DNA of 64,000 nucleotides, from positions 62,001-126,000 of the forward strand of contig JAJPJX010000060.1 in NCBI GenBank assembly GCA_021324015.1, written 5' to 3'. This DNA is from Solibacteraceae bacterium. Its GTDB lineage: Bacteria > Acidobacteriota > Terriglobia > Bryobacterales > Bryobacteraceae. A program made the translations under genes and the position numbers. Below the pieces are notes generated by a model. It did not search any database. It was not told the DNA's origin and saw only the letters and a list, made by a program, of their open reading frames with translations. Positions 8,933 to 17,534 of this stretch are shown here, piece after piece; the stretch's first letter is position 1, and the number at the start of each line of letters is the position of its first letter.

Positions 8933-11900
8933 TACGAGGTCACCAAGCCGGGACTGAGTTGCAGGCTGGTCAACTCCCGCCGGCCCGCGTTCGACTTCGA
9001 CGCGCTCATCACCGCGCTCTGGACGACGCGCGGGTTGCTGGCGATGGCCTGCACCGCCTGCCCTTGGAGGAGGCTTGTGGTCGCAGGCCCGTCGAGTTGT
9101 ATGACCACAGGCTGCGCGCCGGAGGCCACGCCGCCGCCGATGCTGTCCAGCGTCGGCAGGCCACCCAAGCCGGGGAGAGCGGTCCCGTTGGAGTAACTCG
9201 GGGCTTGGTAGAGCGACCCGCCCCGCTGTGCAAGGTTGAGCGGTTGCATCGTGGCGGGTATCCCCTTCACGTCCTTGCCGGTGCTCATGCCGTACAACTG
9301 GATCAGATCGCGGACAGGCTGCGTCCGGATCGCCATGTCGAGGTTGCCACCACAGGACTGCTTGGCCATGTCCACGATCTGCTGGAGCACCGCCTTGTCG
9401 GTGATATCGACGCCGTACAGGGCCTTGACCTTGTCGTGCGCCTTCTCCGTCGCTCCTTTCACAAACAACCGGACGATGCCCGACAGGAACCCGACGCCCG
9501 CGCCGATGGCCGCGCCCAAGGGACCGCCGACGTTCCAACCGAACATCGCGCCGCCCGCCGTGCCCTCCGCGACACCGCCCCAACCGCCACGCCGCATGGC
9601 GTCCATATACAGGCCGATGCCCGCGCCGCCAATCGCGCCGATGGGACCACCAGAGAGGCCGATGCCCGCGCCCATGAGCGCGCCGCCGCCGATGGTGCTG
9701 AAGGCGCTGCCCTTCTGCATCCCGCTCAACATGAGCATGCCGCCAGCCAGCGTCATCGCGCCGTAGAGGTTCTTCCAACTGGCGAGGCTCTTGAGGTTCG
9801 ACCAGTTGAAGTTCAGCAGACCGCCCGCGCCAGCCTTGGACGTGATGCCGCCGCCGCCCGGATTGAACGGAGGCGTGGTGCCCGGAGTCACGCCGGGGAT
9901 AACGCCGCCGCCAGGAGAGGTGCTGCCGAAGACCGGCACCGCGCCGATCCCCAGGAGGCCACCAAGCCCACCGAGGATGCCGCCCGCACCACCAGGCCCC
10001 GCGCCGCCGCCTTCAAACGTGACCTTCTGGCCGGTGAACATCTGCATCAGGAGCGCGGCCACACGAGAGGTGACTACCTCCTTGATCGCGGTGAGGATCG
10101 CCGTCTTGAACGAGTTGGCGATGGCAGACCACACGGACTGCGACTTCTGGAGGAGCGCGTCGAAGATGCCGCCCGCCTGCTGCTTGAGCGAGTCGAAGAT
10201 CGCCTTGTTGTGGTCGCGGACCAACTGCGCCTGCCGGTTGGCTGCGTTCTCGCGCGCCGCCTTGATCGCGGCATCGTTCGCCTCGTCGTTCTCGTCGCGG
10301 ATCTCCTGGCGTTGGCCCTTCAGTTCATCGATACGCGCCTTGATTTCATCGGCTCTGTAGCCGAGGCGCTTCATCGTCAACTCCTCTTCATCGAGGATCT
10401 GGCGCGTCTCGATATCGTAGAGGGCCTGCTTCACCTTGTGGACCTTCTCCAGATAGTCGATCTCGATCTGCGCCTTCTGCGCCTCGACCGCGACCTTCTG
10501 CTGGAGCGTTACGGCGTCCTGGCCTTCCACCTGCCGGAGGCGCGCGTCCCGCTCGAACCCCGCGCGCTGCTCCTCGAAGCCGTACACCTCCTTGAGATGG
10601 TCGAGGTTGCGTTGAGCGATCTCCGTGTCGTTCTGGAGACGCTGCTGGAACCGGTGTGCCTCCCACTCCATCTGCTTGTGGGCTGCGTCCTCTTGGTCCT
10701 TGACGTAATCCGCGAGTGCCTTCTTGTTCTCGTCGGCACTCTTGCCAAGAAACGCCTTCAGCTTGTTATTCGCGTACTCGATGATCGAGTCCCACGCCTT
10801 CTTGGTGAGCGGGACGTGGTGCTCGCCGTTGTCGTCCACCCACGTGGTCTTGCTGGCGATCTCCTTGTTGATGTCGGCCACGTCCTTGGCGAACCCGGAG
10901 AGCGGAACCTCCATCGGCTTGCCGTTGACCATGATCGTGTTCAACCGGGAGCCAATGGCCTGATCGCGAAAGTACTTCTCGTTCTCCCGCTGCCGCTTCT
11001 GGATCTCGATCTGCCGCTTCAACTCCTCCGGATCGGGCTGGCCCGCGATCTTGATCTTGGGCAGGCCCGCGCCCAACTCCCACTGCGAGCCTTCCTCGTC
11101 CATGCCGGGAACCGACTTCCGGCCGGAGACCAACTCGCGGATCTGGTCGTCCGTCATGCCGCGCTTCCGGAGGTCGTCAATCTTGACCTTGCCTTTGAAC
11201 AGATCGTTCCGGAGCGCGTTGTTCTGCATCTCCTGGGTGCGCCGTTCCCAGGTCTCCTGCATGTCGGAGTACTCCTTGTACACGATGGCGCCCGCCGCCA
11301 CGACGCCGGTAATGAGCAATGCCCACGGGTTGGCTGCGAGCGCCACGGTCAGCGCCTTCACCGCCGCCGCGATGCCGAGGATCTTCGTGGCGATGGCGTA
11401 CGTCGCCAGGATGCCCGCCAGCCAGATCGCCATCTGGCCGAACTTCTCGATCAGGCCAATGTTGTCCTTGAGCCAGGCCACCATGTCTTTCAGGTGCCCA
11501 ACGACGGCTTTCAACTCGCCCTGGAACGCCTTGCCTACGTCCTCCTTGAGATCCGTGACCTCGCGCCCGAGAGCCTTCATCTGGCCAGCCACGGTGCCCG
11601 CCTCATCGCCCGCCGCGCCCTGGATCTTGGTCGCCGCCTCCACGATGGCGTTGTACCGGATCATCTGGACTTCGTTATCGGAAAGGGTCTTGCCGTGGAG
11701 TTGCGCCTGCAACCGCGCGACCTGCTCTGCCTTGGCGAGGTCGGGGAACAGCGAGAGTGTCCGGAGGCCACGGGACTGCCCCGTCTCGATCGCCAGCATG
11801 ATCTTCTCGAACGCCGTGCGTGCGTTGTCGCCTTCCGTGCTCATGGCGGCGGCGTCCTTGGCGATCTTGGCGAGGCCCTTGGCTTTGTCCAACCCGATAT

Positions 11901-12312
11901 CTGCGATGATGAGCTTCTGGACGGCGACGGTCGCGTCGGCGGCGGTGAAGCCCACCGCGCGCACGGCCTCTACCGCCTTGCTCGCGGCGGCGGCACTGTC
12001 GCCGTGCGCCTTGGCGAGTCCCTGCGTGACGGCGGCGGCGCGCTCTGCCTGCGCCGCCTCCTTCGCCGCCTCGACGGTCCACTCCTTGGCGAACTCGATG
12101 GCCTTCTTGATCGCGTCCGCGAGAAGATTGCCAGCCGTCGCGCCCTTGACCATCGAGGCCGTCATGCCGTCGATTCCCTGCGAGGCGCCGCGCGCCGCGC
12201 GCACGGCGGTCTGCTCGATGCCCGAGAGGTTCGCGTTGACGGATTTGATGGACGAGTTGGCCTTGTCCACCTCGACGGTGACGACCAGTTCGACTTGGTT
12301 GCTATTTGCCAT
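8932..12312 (-). CDS. Tape measure protein
   Basis: A 1126-residue protein and the longest helical tail gene here. It has alpha-helical Ala/Lys/Glu-rich N- and middle regions, a hydrophobic stretch near residues 315-365 (IWLAGILATYAIATKILGIA and following), a long charged coiled-coil section around 490-700, and Gly/Ala-rich hydrophobic segments near the C-terminus that resemble the membrane-active tail of tape measures. Position after the frameshifted tail chaperones and before the distal tail gene is diagnostic. Using the usual approximation of 0.15 nm per residue, a tail of about 170 nm is expected. No lysozyme domain was seen. Confidence 0.92.
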   Translation of the reverse strand: MANSNQVELVVTVEVDKANSSIKSVNANLSGIEQTAVRAARGASQGIDGMTASMVKGATAGNLLADAIKKAIEFAKEWTVEAAKEAAQAERAAAVTQGLAKAHGDSAAAASKAVEAVRAVGFTAADATVAVQKLIIADIGLDKAKGLAKIAKDAAAMSTEGDNARTAFEKIMLAIETGQSRGLRTLSLFPDLAKAEQVARLQAQLHGKTLSDNEVQMIRYNAIVEAATKIQGAAGDEAGTVAGQMKALGREVTDLKEDVGKAFQGELKAVVGHLKDMVAWLKDNIGLIEKFGQMAIWLAGILATYAIATKILGIAAAVKALTVALAANPWALLITGVVAAGAIVYKEYSDMQETWERRTQEMQNNALRNDLFKGKVKIDDLRKRGMTDDQIRELVSGRKSVPGMDEEGSQWELGAGLPKIKIAGQPDPEELKRQIEIQKRQRENEKYFRDQAIGSRLNTIMVNGKPMEVPLSGFAKDVADINKEIASKTTWVDDNGEHHVPLTKKAWDSIIEYANNKLKAFLGKSADENKKALADYVKDQEDAAHKQMEWEAHRFQQRLQNDTEIAQRNLDHLKEVYGFEEQRAGFERDARLRQVEGQDAVTLQQKVAVEAQKAQIEIDYLEKVHKVKQALYDIETRQILDEEELTMKRLGYRADEIKARIDELKGQRQEIRDENDEANDAAIKAARENAANRQAQLVRDHNKAIFDSLKQQAGGIFDALLQKSQSVWSAIANSFKTAILTAIKEVVTSRVAALLMQMFTGQKVTFEGGGAGPGGAGGILGGLGGLLGIGAVPVFGSTSPGGGVIPGVTPGTTPPFNPGGGGITSKAGAGGLLNFNWSNLKSLASWKNLYGAMTLAGGMLMLSGMQKGSAFSTIGGGALMGAGIGLSGGPIGAIGGAGIGLYMDAMRRGGWGGVAEGTAGGAMFGWNVGGPLGAAIGAGVGFLSGIVRLFVKGATEKAHDKVKALYGVDITDKAVLQQIVDMAKQSCGGNLDMAIRTQPVRDLIQLYGMSTGKDVKGIPATMQPLNLAQRGGSLYQAPSYSNGTALPGLGGLPTLDSIGGGVASGAQPVVIQLDGPATTSLLQGQAVQAIASNPRVVQSAVMSASKSNAGRRELTSLQLSPGLVTS

Positions 12313-12630
12313 GGGCGTTGATCCGTTCGCGCTCCAACTGGTCCCGTTCGTCGTCCAGGATCAGCATGGTGTAGAACTCGTCGGCCCGGATATCGTCAAG
12401 GCCGATGTGGATGCCGAGGTTGAGTGCCGCGCGCAGGTCGAGAGCGCGCCGGATGAGCAGTCCGGATTCGGAAGTCTGCGCGGCGTCGAGTTGGTCTTGG
12501 GGGCAGTGGTCGCAACGACCACCTTCGGGCGCGTCCGGACACAAACCCGGTTCGCAGAGTTCATCACGCCGGAGCGCCCAATGGATGAGGTAACGGAGGG
12601 AGGGTTTCTCCGGCCACTCCCCCGCTAAAA
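12302..12630 (-). CDS. Tail assembly chaperone T part, made by -1 frameshift from G
   Basis: The frame is open from above the G stop down to TAG/TAA at 12302, giving about 107 residues after the slip. No well-placed independent start was found, which fits expression only as a G-T fusion. The first part has a cysteine cluster C-x4-C-x8-C-x2-C, possibly metal-binding, followed by a helical LIRRALDLRAALNLGIH section and a charged C-terminus. In lambda the fused gpGT binds the tape measure and recruits tail tube subunits. The tape measure start overlaps the end of this frame. Confidence 0.8.
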
Positions 12631-13242
12631 ATTTGCGTCCCGATCCTCCTGGAAGGAGGCGTCGAGAGCATCGACGGCGGCTTTGACGGCGACGGCCTGA
12701 TGCACAATCGGCACGTCGCCCGCGTACCCTTCGGTCGCGTCGGTGAGCTTCTTGTACAGGTCTGCCGCCGCGCGCACGTTGATGGTCAACTCCTGCCGGT
12801 TGAACGGCAGGTCGAGCACGCGCGCAAAGGCGCGACGGTACGTGTTCACGTCCTTCGCGGACGGCATCTTCAGCAGGTGCGTGACAGAACCGCCAAGAAC
12901 GCGCAGGACCACCCGGAAGGAATCGCCCACCAGCACCACGTCGTCCACGTCGCAGGTGGCCAACTGCTCGATGACCTTCTGCGCCTCGAACGCATCAACT
13001 TCGGGTTCTTCCTCGGTCCGGATCTTCGCCAGGAGCGCGGCGTCGATATCCTCGCCGTTCGGGATCTGCGTTTCGGAGATCCCGCGCCCGAGGTTCTTCA
13101 CGATCACCTTGCGGCGGCGCTGCCTTTCCACCCACTCGTCGTCGGAGGGGAAACGGACCCGGATGGTCTTGACACCATCCGGGCCACGGAGTTGGATCGC
13201 TACCGGCCTGGTAGCGTCAAAAACAGGAGCGTTGGTTTCCAT
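12625..13242 (-). CDS. Tail assembly chaperone G
   Basis: A 205-residue acidic, mostly helical protein located between the tail tube gene and the tape measure, the canonical place for the gpG-type chaperone. It ends DRDANF with the stop TAG at 12625-12627, and its last codons form the slippery heptamer A AAT TTT. The protein contains a repeated LLKMP/DLPFNR region but no catalytic motif. Assignment rests on synteny and on the frameshift signal. Confidence 0.8.
   Translation of the reverse strand: METNAPVFDATRPVAIQLRGPDGVKTIRVRFPSDDEWVERQRRRKVIVKNLGRGISETQIPNGEDIDAALLAKIRTEEEPEVDAFEAQKVIEQLATCDVDDVVLVGDSFRVVLRVLGGSVTHLLKMPSAKDVNTYRRAFARVLDLPFNRQELTINVRAAADLYKKLTDATEGYAGDVPIVHQAVAVKAAVDALDASFQEDRDANF
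12628..12634 (-). promoter_or_regulatory. Programmed -1 frameshift heptamer A AAT TTT
   Basis: On the minus strand the last two sense codons of the G gene are AAT TTT, preceded by A, and followed by the stop TAG. This is the X XXY YYZ pattern in the correct phase. Slipping back one base leads into the T frame, which is open on both sides of the site. The position directly before the stop is typical of phage tail chaperone genes. Confidence 0.8.
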
Positions 13243-13252
13243 CGAAAATCCT

Positions 13253-14293
13253 TTACTGGCAGATGTTGTCCACCGCGCACTTGCCGACCGCCGTGAGGAT
13301 GCCCTGCGCGGCGTCGTACAACGGCACGCAGTCCACCGCGACCGTGAGGATCTGGTCCGTCTCCGCGATCTCGACCACGGAGTACGCGATCTTCTGCCAC
13401 GTCAACTGGAGCGAGTTGTTGGTGTCGTACGCCAGCGTGACGACCGCCGTGCCGGTGGTTTGCGCCTTGAGCTTCGTGTACTCGTCCGATCCGTTCATGA
13501 ACCGAGCAACCAAGCGCAAGTTGCCCTGCCGGTTGCCGAACTCCAGCCTGCCGCGGATCGCGCCCGTGGACCCGTCGCCCGCAGTCTGGAAGCCGGAGCC
13601 GGGGAAGAGGCCGGAGTCCATCCGGATGTTGTTCTTCCAGCCCGTCTCCAGGGAGACGATGTTCTTGTTGGTCACATAGTCCACGCCGTTGATCGAGAGC
13701 GTGAGCGATGCGGACGGCAGGAGCTTCTCTGCGGTCGCGGAGGGCATCGTGATGCCGGTCGCGGAGTCGATGACCTTGCCGGAGCCGACCAGTTCGACGC
13801 TGATCTTGCTGTTGGCGCGGCCAGGACCGGAGCCAACGCTGATCTGGAACGACTCGACGGCCATGCCGACCGCCTGCCGGTCCACGACAACGCCCGCGCC
13901 CGGACGGATCTGCTCGACGTACGACAGGTACGGCAACTCCGCAGCATCGCCGTTCGCCGGGATCAGCGGAGTGCAGGTGTACACGAAGTTCGGCCCGCCC
14001 GACTTGACGACCTTGCCGAGCGCGAACGCGACCGCCCACGACCCGATCTCCGCGCCGAGGTACTTCTCCAGCGTGCATCCCACGTCCCACGCCGTCTTGT
14101 ACGTGACGGTGGCGAACTCGTGGCCCTTGCCGTACTCTTCGGCGTCGTTCTCCGTGGCGAGCTTCGGGTTGATGAGGGACGCGTTGAGCTTCGTGAACCG
14201 CCACATATCCGCAGCAGCCTGCGCCGTGGCGATATCGGCCTGCTTCTTCTTCCCGAAGCAGATCAGTACTTCCTGGAGCCTAGTCGTGGACAT
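13253..14293 (-). CDS. Major tail tube protein
   Basis: A 346-residue protein starting MSTTRLQEVLICFGKKKQAD. It has a beta-rich core with segments such as GHEFATVTYKTAWDVGCTLE and SVELVGSGKVIDSATGITMP, and a C-terminal Ig-like section. It lies immediately before the tail chaperones and after the tail terminator, where siphovirus tube genes sit, and its length agrees with larger tube proteins carrying an extra domain. Homology to a specific family was not established from memory, so the call rests mainly on position and size. Confidence 0.8.
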   Translation of the reverse strand: MSTTRLQEVLICFGKKKQADIATAQAAADMWRFTKLNASLINPKLATENDAEEYGKGHEFATVTYKTAWDVGCTLEKYLGAEIGSWAVAFALGKVVKSGGPNFVYTCTPLIPANGDAAELPYLSYVEQIRPGAGVVVDRQAVGMAVESFQISVGSGPGRANSKISVELVGSGKVIDSATGITMPSATAEKLLPSASLTLSINGVDYVTNKNIVSLETGWKNNIRMDSGLFPGSGFQTAGDGSTGAIRGRLEFGNRQGNLRLVARFMNGSDEYTKLKAQTTGTAVVTLAYDTNNSLQLTWQKIAYSVVEIAETDQILTVAVDCVPLYDAAQGILTAVGKCAVDNICQ

Positions 14294-14438
14294 TCGTCGT
14301 TACCTCCTCGTGATCGGCCGGCGGGTCACACTGGCTCCAGCCAGCGACCATAAGCGGCGTCAAAACCTCGGGCGTTGCGTCAACCTCCTTCGGATCGCCC
14401 ACTCCGAAAGGCGGCTTCATCCAAAGCTTGTCCATCAT
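14280..14438 (-). CDS. Small hypothetical protein before the tail tube gene
   Basis: A 52-residue protein starting MMDKLWMKPPFGVGDPKEVD. Its start overlaps the stop of the tail terminator gene (ATGATGGA) and its end overlaps the tail tube start by 14 bases, so it is embedded in the translational chain of the tail operon and probably real. Pro-rich and acidic; no motif recognised. Similar tiny proteins with a PPFG.GD motif sit upstream of tube genes in other siphoviruses, from memory. Confidence 0.65.
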   Translation of the reverse strand: MMDKLWMKPPFGVGDPKEVDATPEVLTPLMVAGWSQCDPPADHEEVTTNVHD

Positions 14439-14911
14439 TCGTCTCCCATCTCGGTGAACGTAATCGGCACTTCGAAATAATCCAGACCCTCGGCGTCCGT
14501 CTGGCGTTGGATCAGTGGCAGATCCATCGGGTGGCACGACGGGTGAATCTGGAGGTTGAGCAATGGCTGGCCATCTCCGGAAGTGGGGACGCCCTTCGTG
14601 ACCAACCGGAAAATCCGGTAGTACGGGGTGGCCGGTTCCCCGTCGAACGACTCGCGCGCCCGGACGTACAACGTGATCGAGTGCTTCCACACGTCGAAGC
14701 CGCCGAAGGAGCCCGGCGCGGTGCCTTGCCACGCCGCCATGACGGACGGCGCGGGCATCGTGTGGATCGCGTGCGCGAGGCTCACGCGCTTCGGGTACTG
14801 GTCGTGGTATGCGAAGATCCGCTCCGGATCGCCGCCCATTTCATCGACCAGATCGGGAATGTCGCGCAGGGCCGCGACGAGGTTGTCCACCAGGACAGAG
14901 GAATCAATCAT
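14435..14911 (-). CDS. Tail terminator/completion-like protein
   Basis: A 158-residue protein beginning MIDSSVLVDNLVAALRDIPD, a helix typical of tail terminator proteins (gpU/HK97 gp-like), followed by a beta section with FDVWKHSITLYVRA and ending FEVPITFTEMGDE. It sits between the gp10-like connector and the tail tube gene. Tail terminators cap the finished tube and bind the head connector. The start overlaps the previous stop by 4 bases (ATGA). Confidence 0.7.
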   Translation of the reverse strand: MIDSSVLVDNLVAALRDIPDLVDEMGGDPERIFAYHDQYPKRVSLAHAIHTMPAPSVMAAWQGTAPGSFGGFDVWKHSITLYVRARESFDGEPATPYYRIFRLVTKGVPTSGDGQPLLNLQIHPSCHPMDLPLIQRQTDAEGLDYFEVPITFTEMGDE

Positions 14912-15363
14912 AGCTGTCTCCCGCCGAGGCTGCGCTCAATCGCAAGGCGCGGCGCGATCTCGTTCAACACCTGCTGCGCAGTCTGCTGAACCACCAAACG
15001 ATTCTTCGGAGAGAACACGGCCCAAGGCTCGATCCTGTTCGTGATCCACGCCTTGACGCGCTCCTTGCGGGTGGAGTTGCTGGCTTTGGCCTTGTTCTCG
15101 CTGACCGTCCGGACCATGAAGTTCCGGAGCATGTCGCCGGTCAGCATCAGGTCGCGGCGGTTGCCCTTGCCCATCTTGGTCTTTCGGATCGCGTAATACC
15201 GGGAGAGGGGCTTGGCCGCGCCATCGTTCGGGCCCTGCGCCGCCGCCAGACGGTTCTTGACGGAAGCCAGGCCGACGTTCCCGATCTTGAACATCTGCGC
15301 CTGCTTGATATTCAGGCGATCGAGACGCACTTCTTTTTTTTGGTAGATCCGGACGGACGGCAT
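14908..15363 (-). CDS. Neck/tail-completion protein, gp10 or virion-morphogenesis type
   Basis: A 151-residue basic protein starting MPSVRIYQKKEVRLDRLNIK. The middle LTGDMLRNFMVRTV and the C-terminal FSPKNRLVVQQTAQQVLNEI resemble the gp10-like/Mu gpG-type neck proteins that join head and tail. The high Lys/Arg content and lack of membrane segments fit a virion component. It overlaps the tail terminator start by 4 bases. The family match is by pattern only. Confidence 0.6.
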   Translation of the reverse strand: MPSVRIYQKKEVRLDRLNIKQAQMFKIGNVGLASVKNRLAAAQGPNDGAAKPLSRYYAIRKTKMGKGNRRDLMLTGDMLRNFMVRTVSENKAKASNSTRKERVKAWITNRIEPWAVFSPKNRLVVQQTAQQVLNEIAPRLAIERSLGGRQL

Positions 15364-15370
15364 GCTGGCC

Positions 15371-15670
15371 TCACGCGACCGCGCGCAGGGAGAGCGTTGC
15401 GCCGCCCATCGCGTCGGCTTTAGGCTCGAACACGGTATACGCCTGCCCGTCGATGGTGACCACGTCGCCGTGGTCCGGGGGCGTCGGAAGGTCTGCCATG
15501 TTGAGGAACAGGCGGGTGTACAAGCCGCCCACGTGCTGCTCCTCGTCGGAATCCTTCATCGGAACGGCCTTGATGGAGATCGGCGCGGCGGCGCCCTGCT
15601 GATAGGACACCGCCTTGCCGAACGCCTTCAGGACCGACTTGTTGAGCGCGGCAAACGGATCTGCCGCCAT
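15371..15670 (-). CDS. Head-tail joining protein, gpFII-like
   Basis: A 99-residue protein with MAADPFAALNKSVLKAFGKA at the N-terminus and a beta section HGDVVTIDGQAYTVFEPKAD. The pattern G-D-x-V-x-I-D-G-x-x-Y-x-V followed by D/G and L is characteristic of the small head-tail joining (stopper) proteins such as lambda gpFII. Location between capsid and neck genes supports this. It ends 7 bases before the next start. Confidence 0.65.
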   Translation of the reverse strand: MAADPFAALNKSVLKAFGKAVSYQQGAAAPISIKAVPMKDSDEEQHVGGLYTRLFLNMADLPTPPDHGDVVTIDGQAYTVFEPKADAMGGATLSLRAVA

Positions 15671-15675
15671 CGGAG

Positions 15676-16221
15676 TTACGCCTTCCTCGCGTACTCGATC
15701 CAGGCGGCATCGAGGTAGAGCGCGTCACCGGCATGCGCGCCAGGAACGAGCGCGAGGTTGAGCACCTCCGGCGCGGCGGGCACGTCGGCGGCGGCGAGCG
15801 TTACCACGTACTCCGCGCGAGCCTGCGCGATGGTCGGAGTCGCTGCGCCGCACTCCGTGTCACCCACGCCGAAGAACGCCTGCACGTCGATGTTGACCGT
15901 GTTCGCGTTCGCATCCTTGGCGCAGATGAGGTGGACCTCCATCGGCGCGGCGTCGTCCAGATCGGGAGGGAGGGCGACGGCGGGAAACTGCAACTCCACC
16001 TGCGACCCCGCCGCCCACGTAAGCCGGAGCGCCTTGTCGGTCGCGGAGTTGATGCGCTGGAGGATCGGCGCGGTGTTGCCGTCCGGACGCCCGCCCTCCG
16101 TCGTGTTCTGCACGACGTTGGCGGCGATGATGACGGCGTTGGCAAAATCGAGCGGGATCAACCCGACCTTCAGGTTTCCGTACTGCTCGATCATGCGGAT
16201 CGTCTGAACCTGCTTGGACAT
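15676..16221 (-). CDS. Head or neck structural protein, family not recognised
   Basis: A 181-residue protein beginning MSKQVQTIRMIEQYGNLKVG. The sequence is beta-rich with repeated hydrophobic strands (QVELQFPAVALPPDLDDAA, MEVHLICAKDANANTVNIDV) and a C-terminal LYLDAAWIEYARKA. No enzymatic motif. It lies in the head gene block one base before a small basic protein; a role as a decoration or connector component is inferred from this position only. Confidence 0.6.
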   Translation of the reverse strand: MSKQVQTIRMIEQYGNLKVGLIPLDFANAVIIAANVVQNTTEGGRPDGNTAPILQRINSATDKALRLTWAAGSQVELQFPAVALPPDLDDAAPMEVHLICAKDANANTVNIDVQAFFGVGDTECGAATPTIAQARAEYVVTLAAADVPAAPEVLNLALVPGAHAGDALYLDAAWIEYARKA

Positions 16222-16440
16222 TTACCTTTTCCCCTTCCTGGCGGCAGGCGCCGCCTCCTTGTGCTGCGCTGCGGGCGGCGCGCTGGTCACTTGGCGCGTC
16301 TCGAACAACTGCCGCAGGCGGCGCGTGGGAATGCCTTCGACCAATTCTCCGGGCTGGACCGAGTGGCCGTTATACAGGAAGGGCCGGTTCACGATGAACC
16401 GGCCTTCCGGGTTGAACTTCGGCAGAGAGCGGTAAGCCAT
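16222..16440 (-). CDS. Small basic head protein
   Basis: A 72-residue protein starting MAYRSLPKFNPEGRFIVNRP, with FLYNGHSVQPGELVEG and a Lys/Ala-rich C-terminus ending RKGKR. ATG 16440 is preferred because everything upstream in the frame is antisense-like shadow of the capsid gene. The compact GxxxxPGELV segment recalls short SH3-like beta proteins. It follows the major capsid gene by 11 bases and directly abuts the next gene. Function unknown. Confidence 0.65.
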   Translation of the reverse strand: MAYRSLPKFNPEGRFIVNRPFLYNGHSVQPGELVEGIPTRRLRQLFETRQVTSAPPAAQHKEAAPAARKGKR

Positions 16441-16451
16441 CGGGCACCTGC

Positions 16452-17441
16452 TTACGCGACGGCGTCCTTGAAAAAGTACCCGAGTTCCGTGGCGACGAGC
16501 TTGATGTCGAAGGCCATCTCGATCTCCACGATGTCGCTGGCGATGATCTCCCAGCGATACCGCTTGACACGGTTGCCTTCGTTGCCCGCGCCGAGGTAGC
16601 CGGTCCACCCGAAGGTGTACGCAGCAGACGGCGTGAGCAAGCCCGGATTGGGCGCCACGTGGCACAGGAGCGCGTTCTTGCCGCCGATGAAGGAGTGCGA
16701 AGCCGCCACGCCCTCGTCTGCGGTGTTCTCGATGGACCCCATGACGAGGATGCGGTCGATCTCCAGGATGGCCGCGAGGGCCTCGCGGGTGATGCGCGCG
16801 GGACCGCCGTTGGTCTGGCCGTACTTCACGCGGTCCACGAGGTCCGGATGATCCACGAGCTTCAGCCACACGGGTTCGCTGATGACGAGCGTGTTGGCCG
16901 GGTAACCCGTGGCCTGTTTGATGGCCAGTTTGCCCGCGCGGATGTCCTCGATGGGCGTCGAGGCGCCGTCGTTCCACTGAAGGAACTCGCCAGCACCAGG
17001 CGCGGCGGCTTTGCCCGCCACGTCGGTGGCCCACTTGCTGGCTGCGAAGAGGTTGGCGGCGAAAATCTTCTCGCGCCGGATGAGCGCCTGCTGCGTGAGG
17101 AACTCCGTGGCGTCCCGATCCATGTTGAGCACGGCGTCGGCGTTGCCGCGCAACTGGTCGGGGATCGGCTTCGACTCGGCCCACACGTCGCAGAAGTACG
17201 TCGGCGTGTTGTCGAGCTTGTAGCCGACGCTCGTGGCGGGAGTGCCGGGAGCGCGCTTCTGCATCTGGTCGCGGAAGAAGTCGCCCCGGTTATAGACGTA
17301 ATACCGGTCGGACTGCTTGGAGACCGGGATCACGGGAGCGAACTGCGCGGCCACGAACTCCGTCTGGCTTTGCAGGTACGCGATGCTGATCTGCGTCAGC
17401 GGCGTGTTTACATGGACATCACCGGGAGTCGGCGTGTACAT
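16452..17441 (-). CDS. Major capsid protein
   Basis: A 329-residue protein, a usual size for HK97-fold capsid proteins lacking a delta domain. It begins MYTPTPGDVHVNTPLTQISI and contains an aromatic N-arm (SDRYYVYNRGDFFRDQ), a spine-helix-like region (RREKIFAANLFAASKW) and a beta-rich C-terminal P/A-domain section ending YFFKDAVA. It lies downstream of protease/scaffold and decoration genes, as expected. A terminator hairpin stands between it and the decoration gene, so some transcripts may stop before the capsid gene unless anti-termination occurs. Confidence 0.9.
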   Translation of the reverse strand: MYTPTPGDVHVNTPLTQISIAYLQSQTEFVAAQFAPVIPVSKQSDRYYVYNRGDFFRDQMQKRAPGTPATSVGYKLDNTPTYFCDVWAESKPIPDQLRGNADAVLNMDRDATEFLTQQALIRREKIFAANLFAASKWATDVAGKAAAPGAGEFLQWNDGASTPIEDIRAGKLAIKQATGYPANTLVISEPVWLKLVDHPDLVDRVKYGQTNGGPARITREALAAILEIDRILVMGSIENTADEGVAASHSFIGGKNALLCHVAPNPGLLTPSAAYTFGWTGYLGAGNEGNRVKRYRWEIIASDIVEIEMAFDIKLVATELGYFFKDAVA

Positions 17442-17476
17442 CGTTCAGTTCTCCTTTCGTTGTCTGTGCGGGCAAT

Positions 17477-17511
17477 AAAAAAGGCCCCGGAGCCTCGCGG
17501 CCCGGAGCCTT
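17477..17511 (-). terminator. Rho-independent terminator between decoration and capsid genes
   Basis: On the minus strand AAGGCTCCGG (17511-17502) pairs with CCGGGGCCTT (17490-17481), ten pairs with one G-U, and the stem runs into six T residues (17482-17477). It sits inside the late operon, so it would cause partial termination or be bypassed by an antiterminator. Confidence 0.75.
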
Positions 17512-17534
17512 GTTCGCACCCGCTTGTTGGTTGA

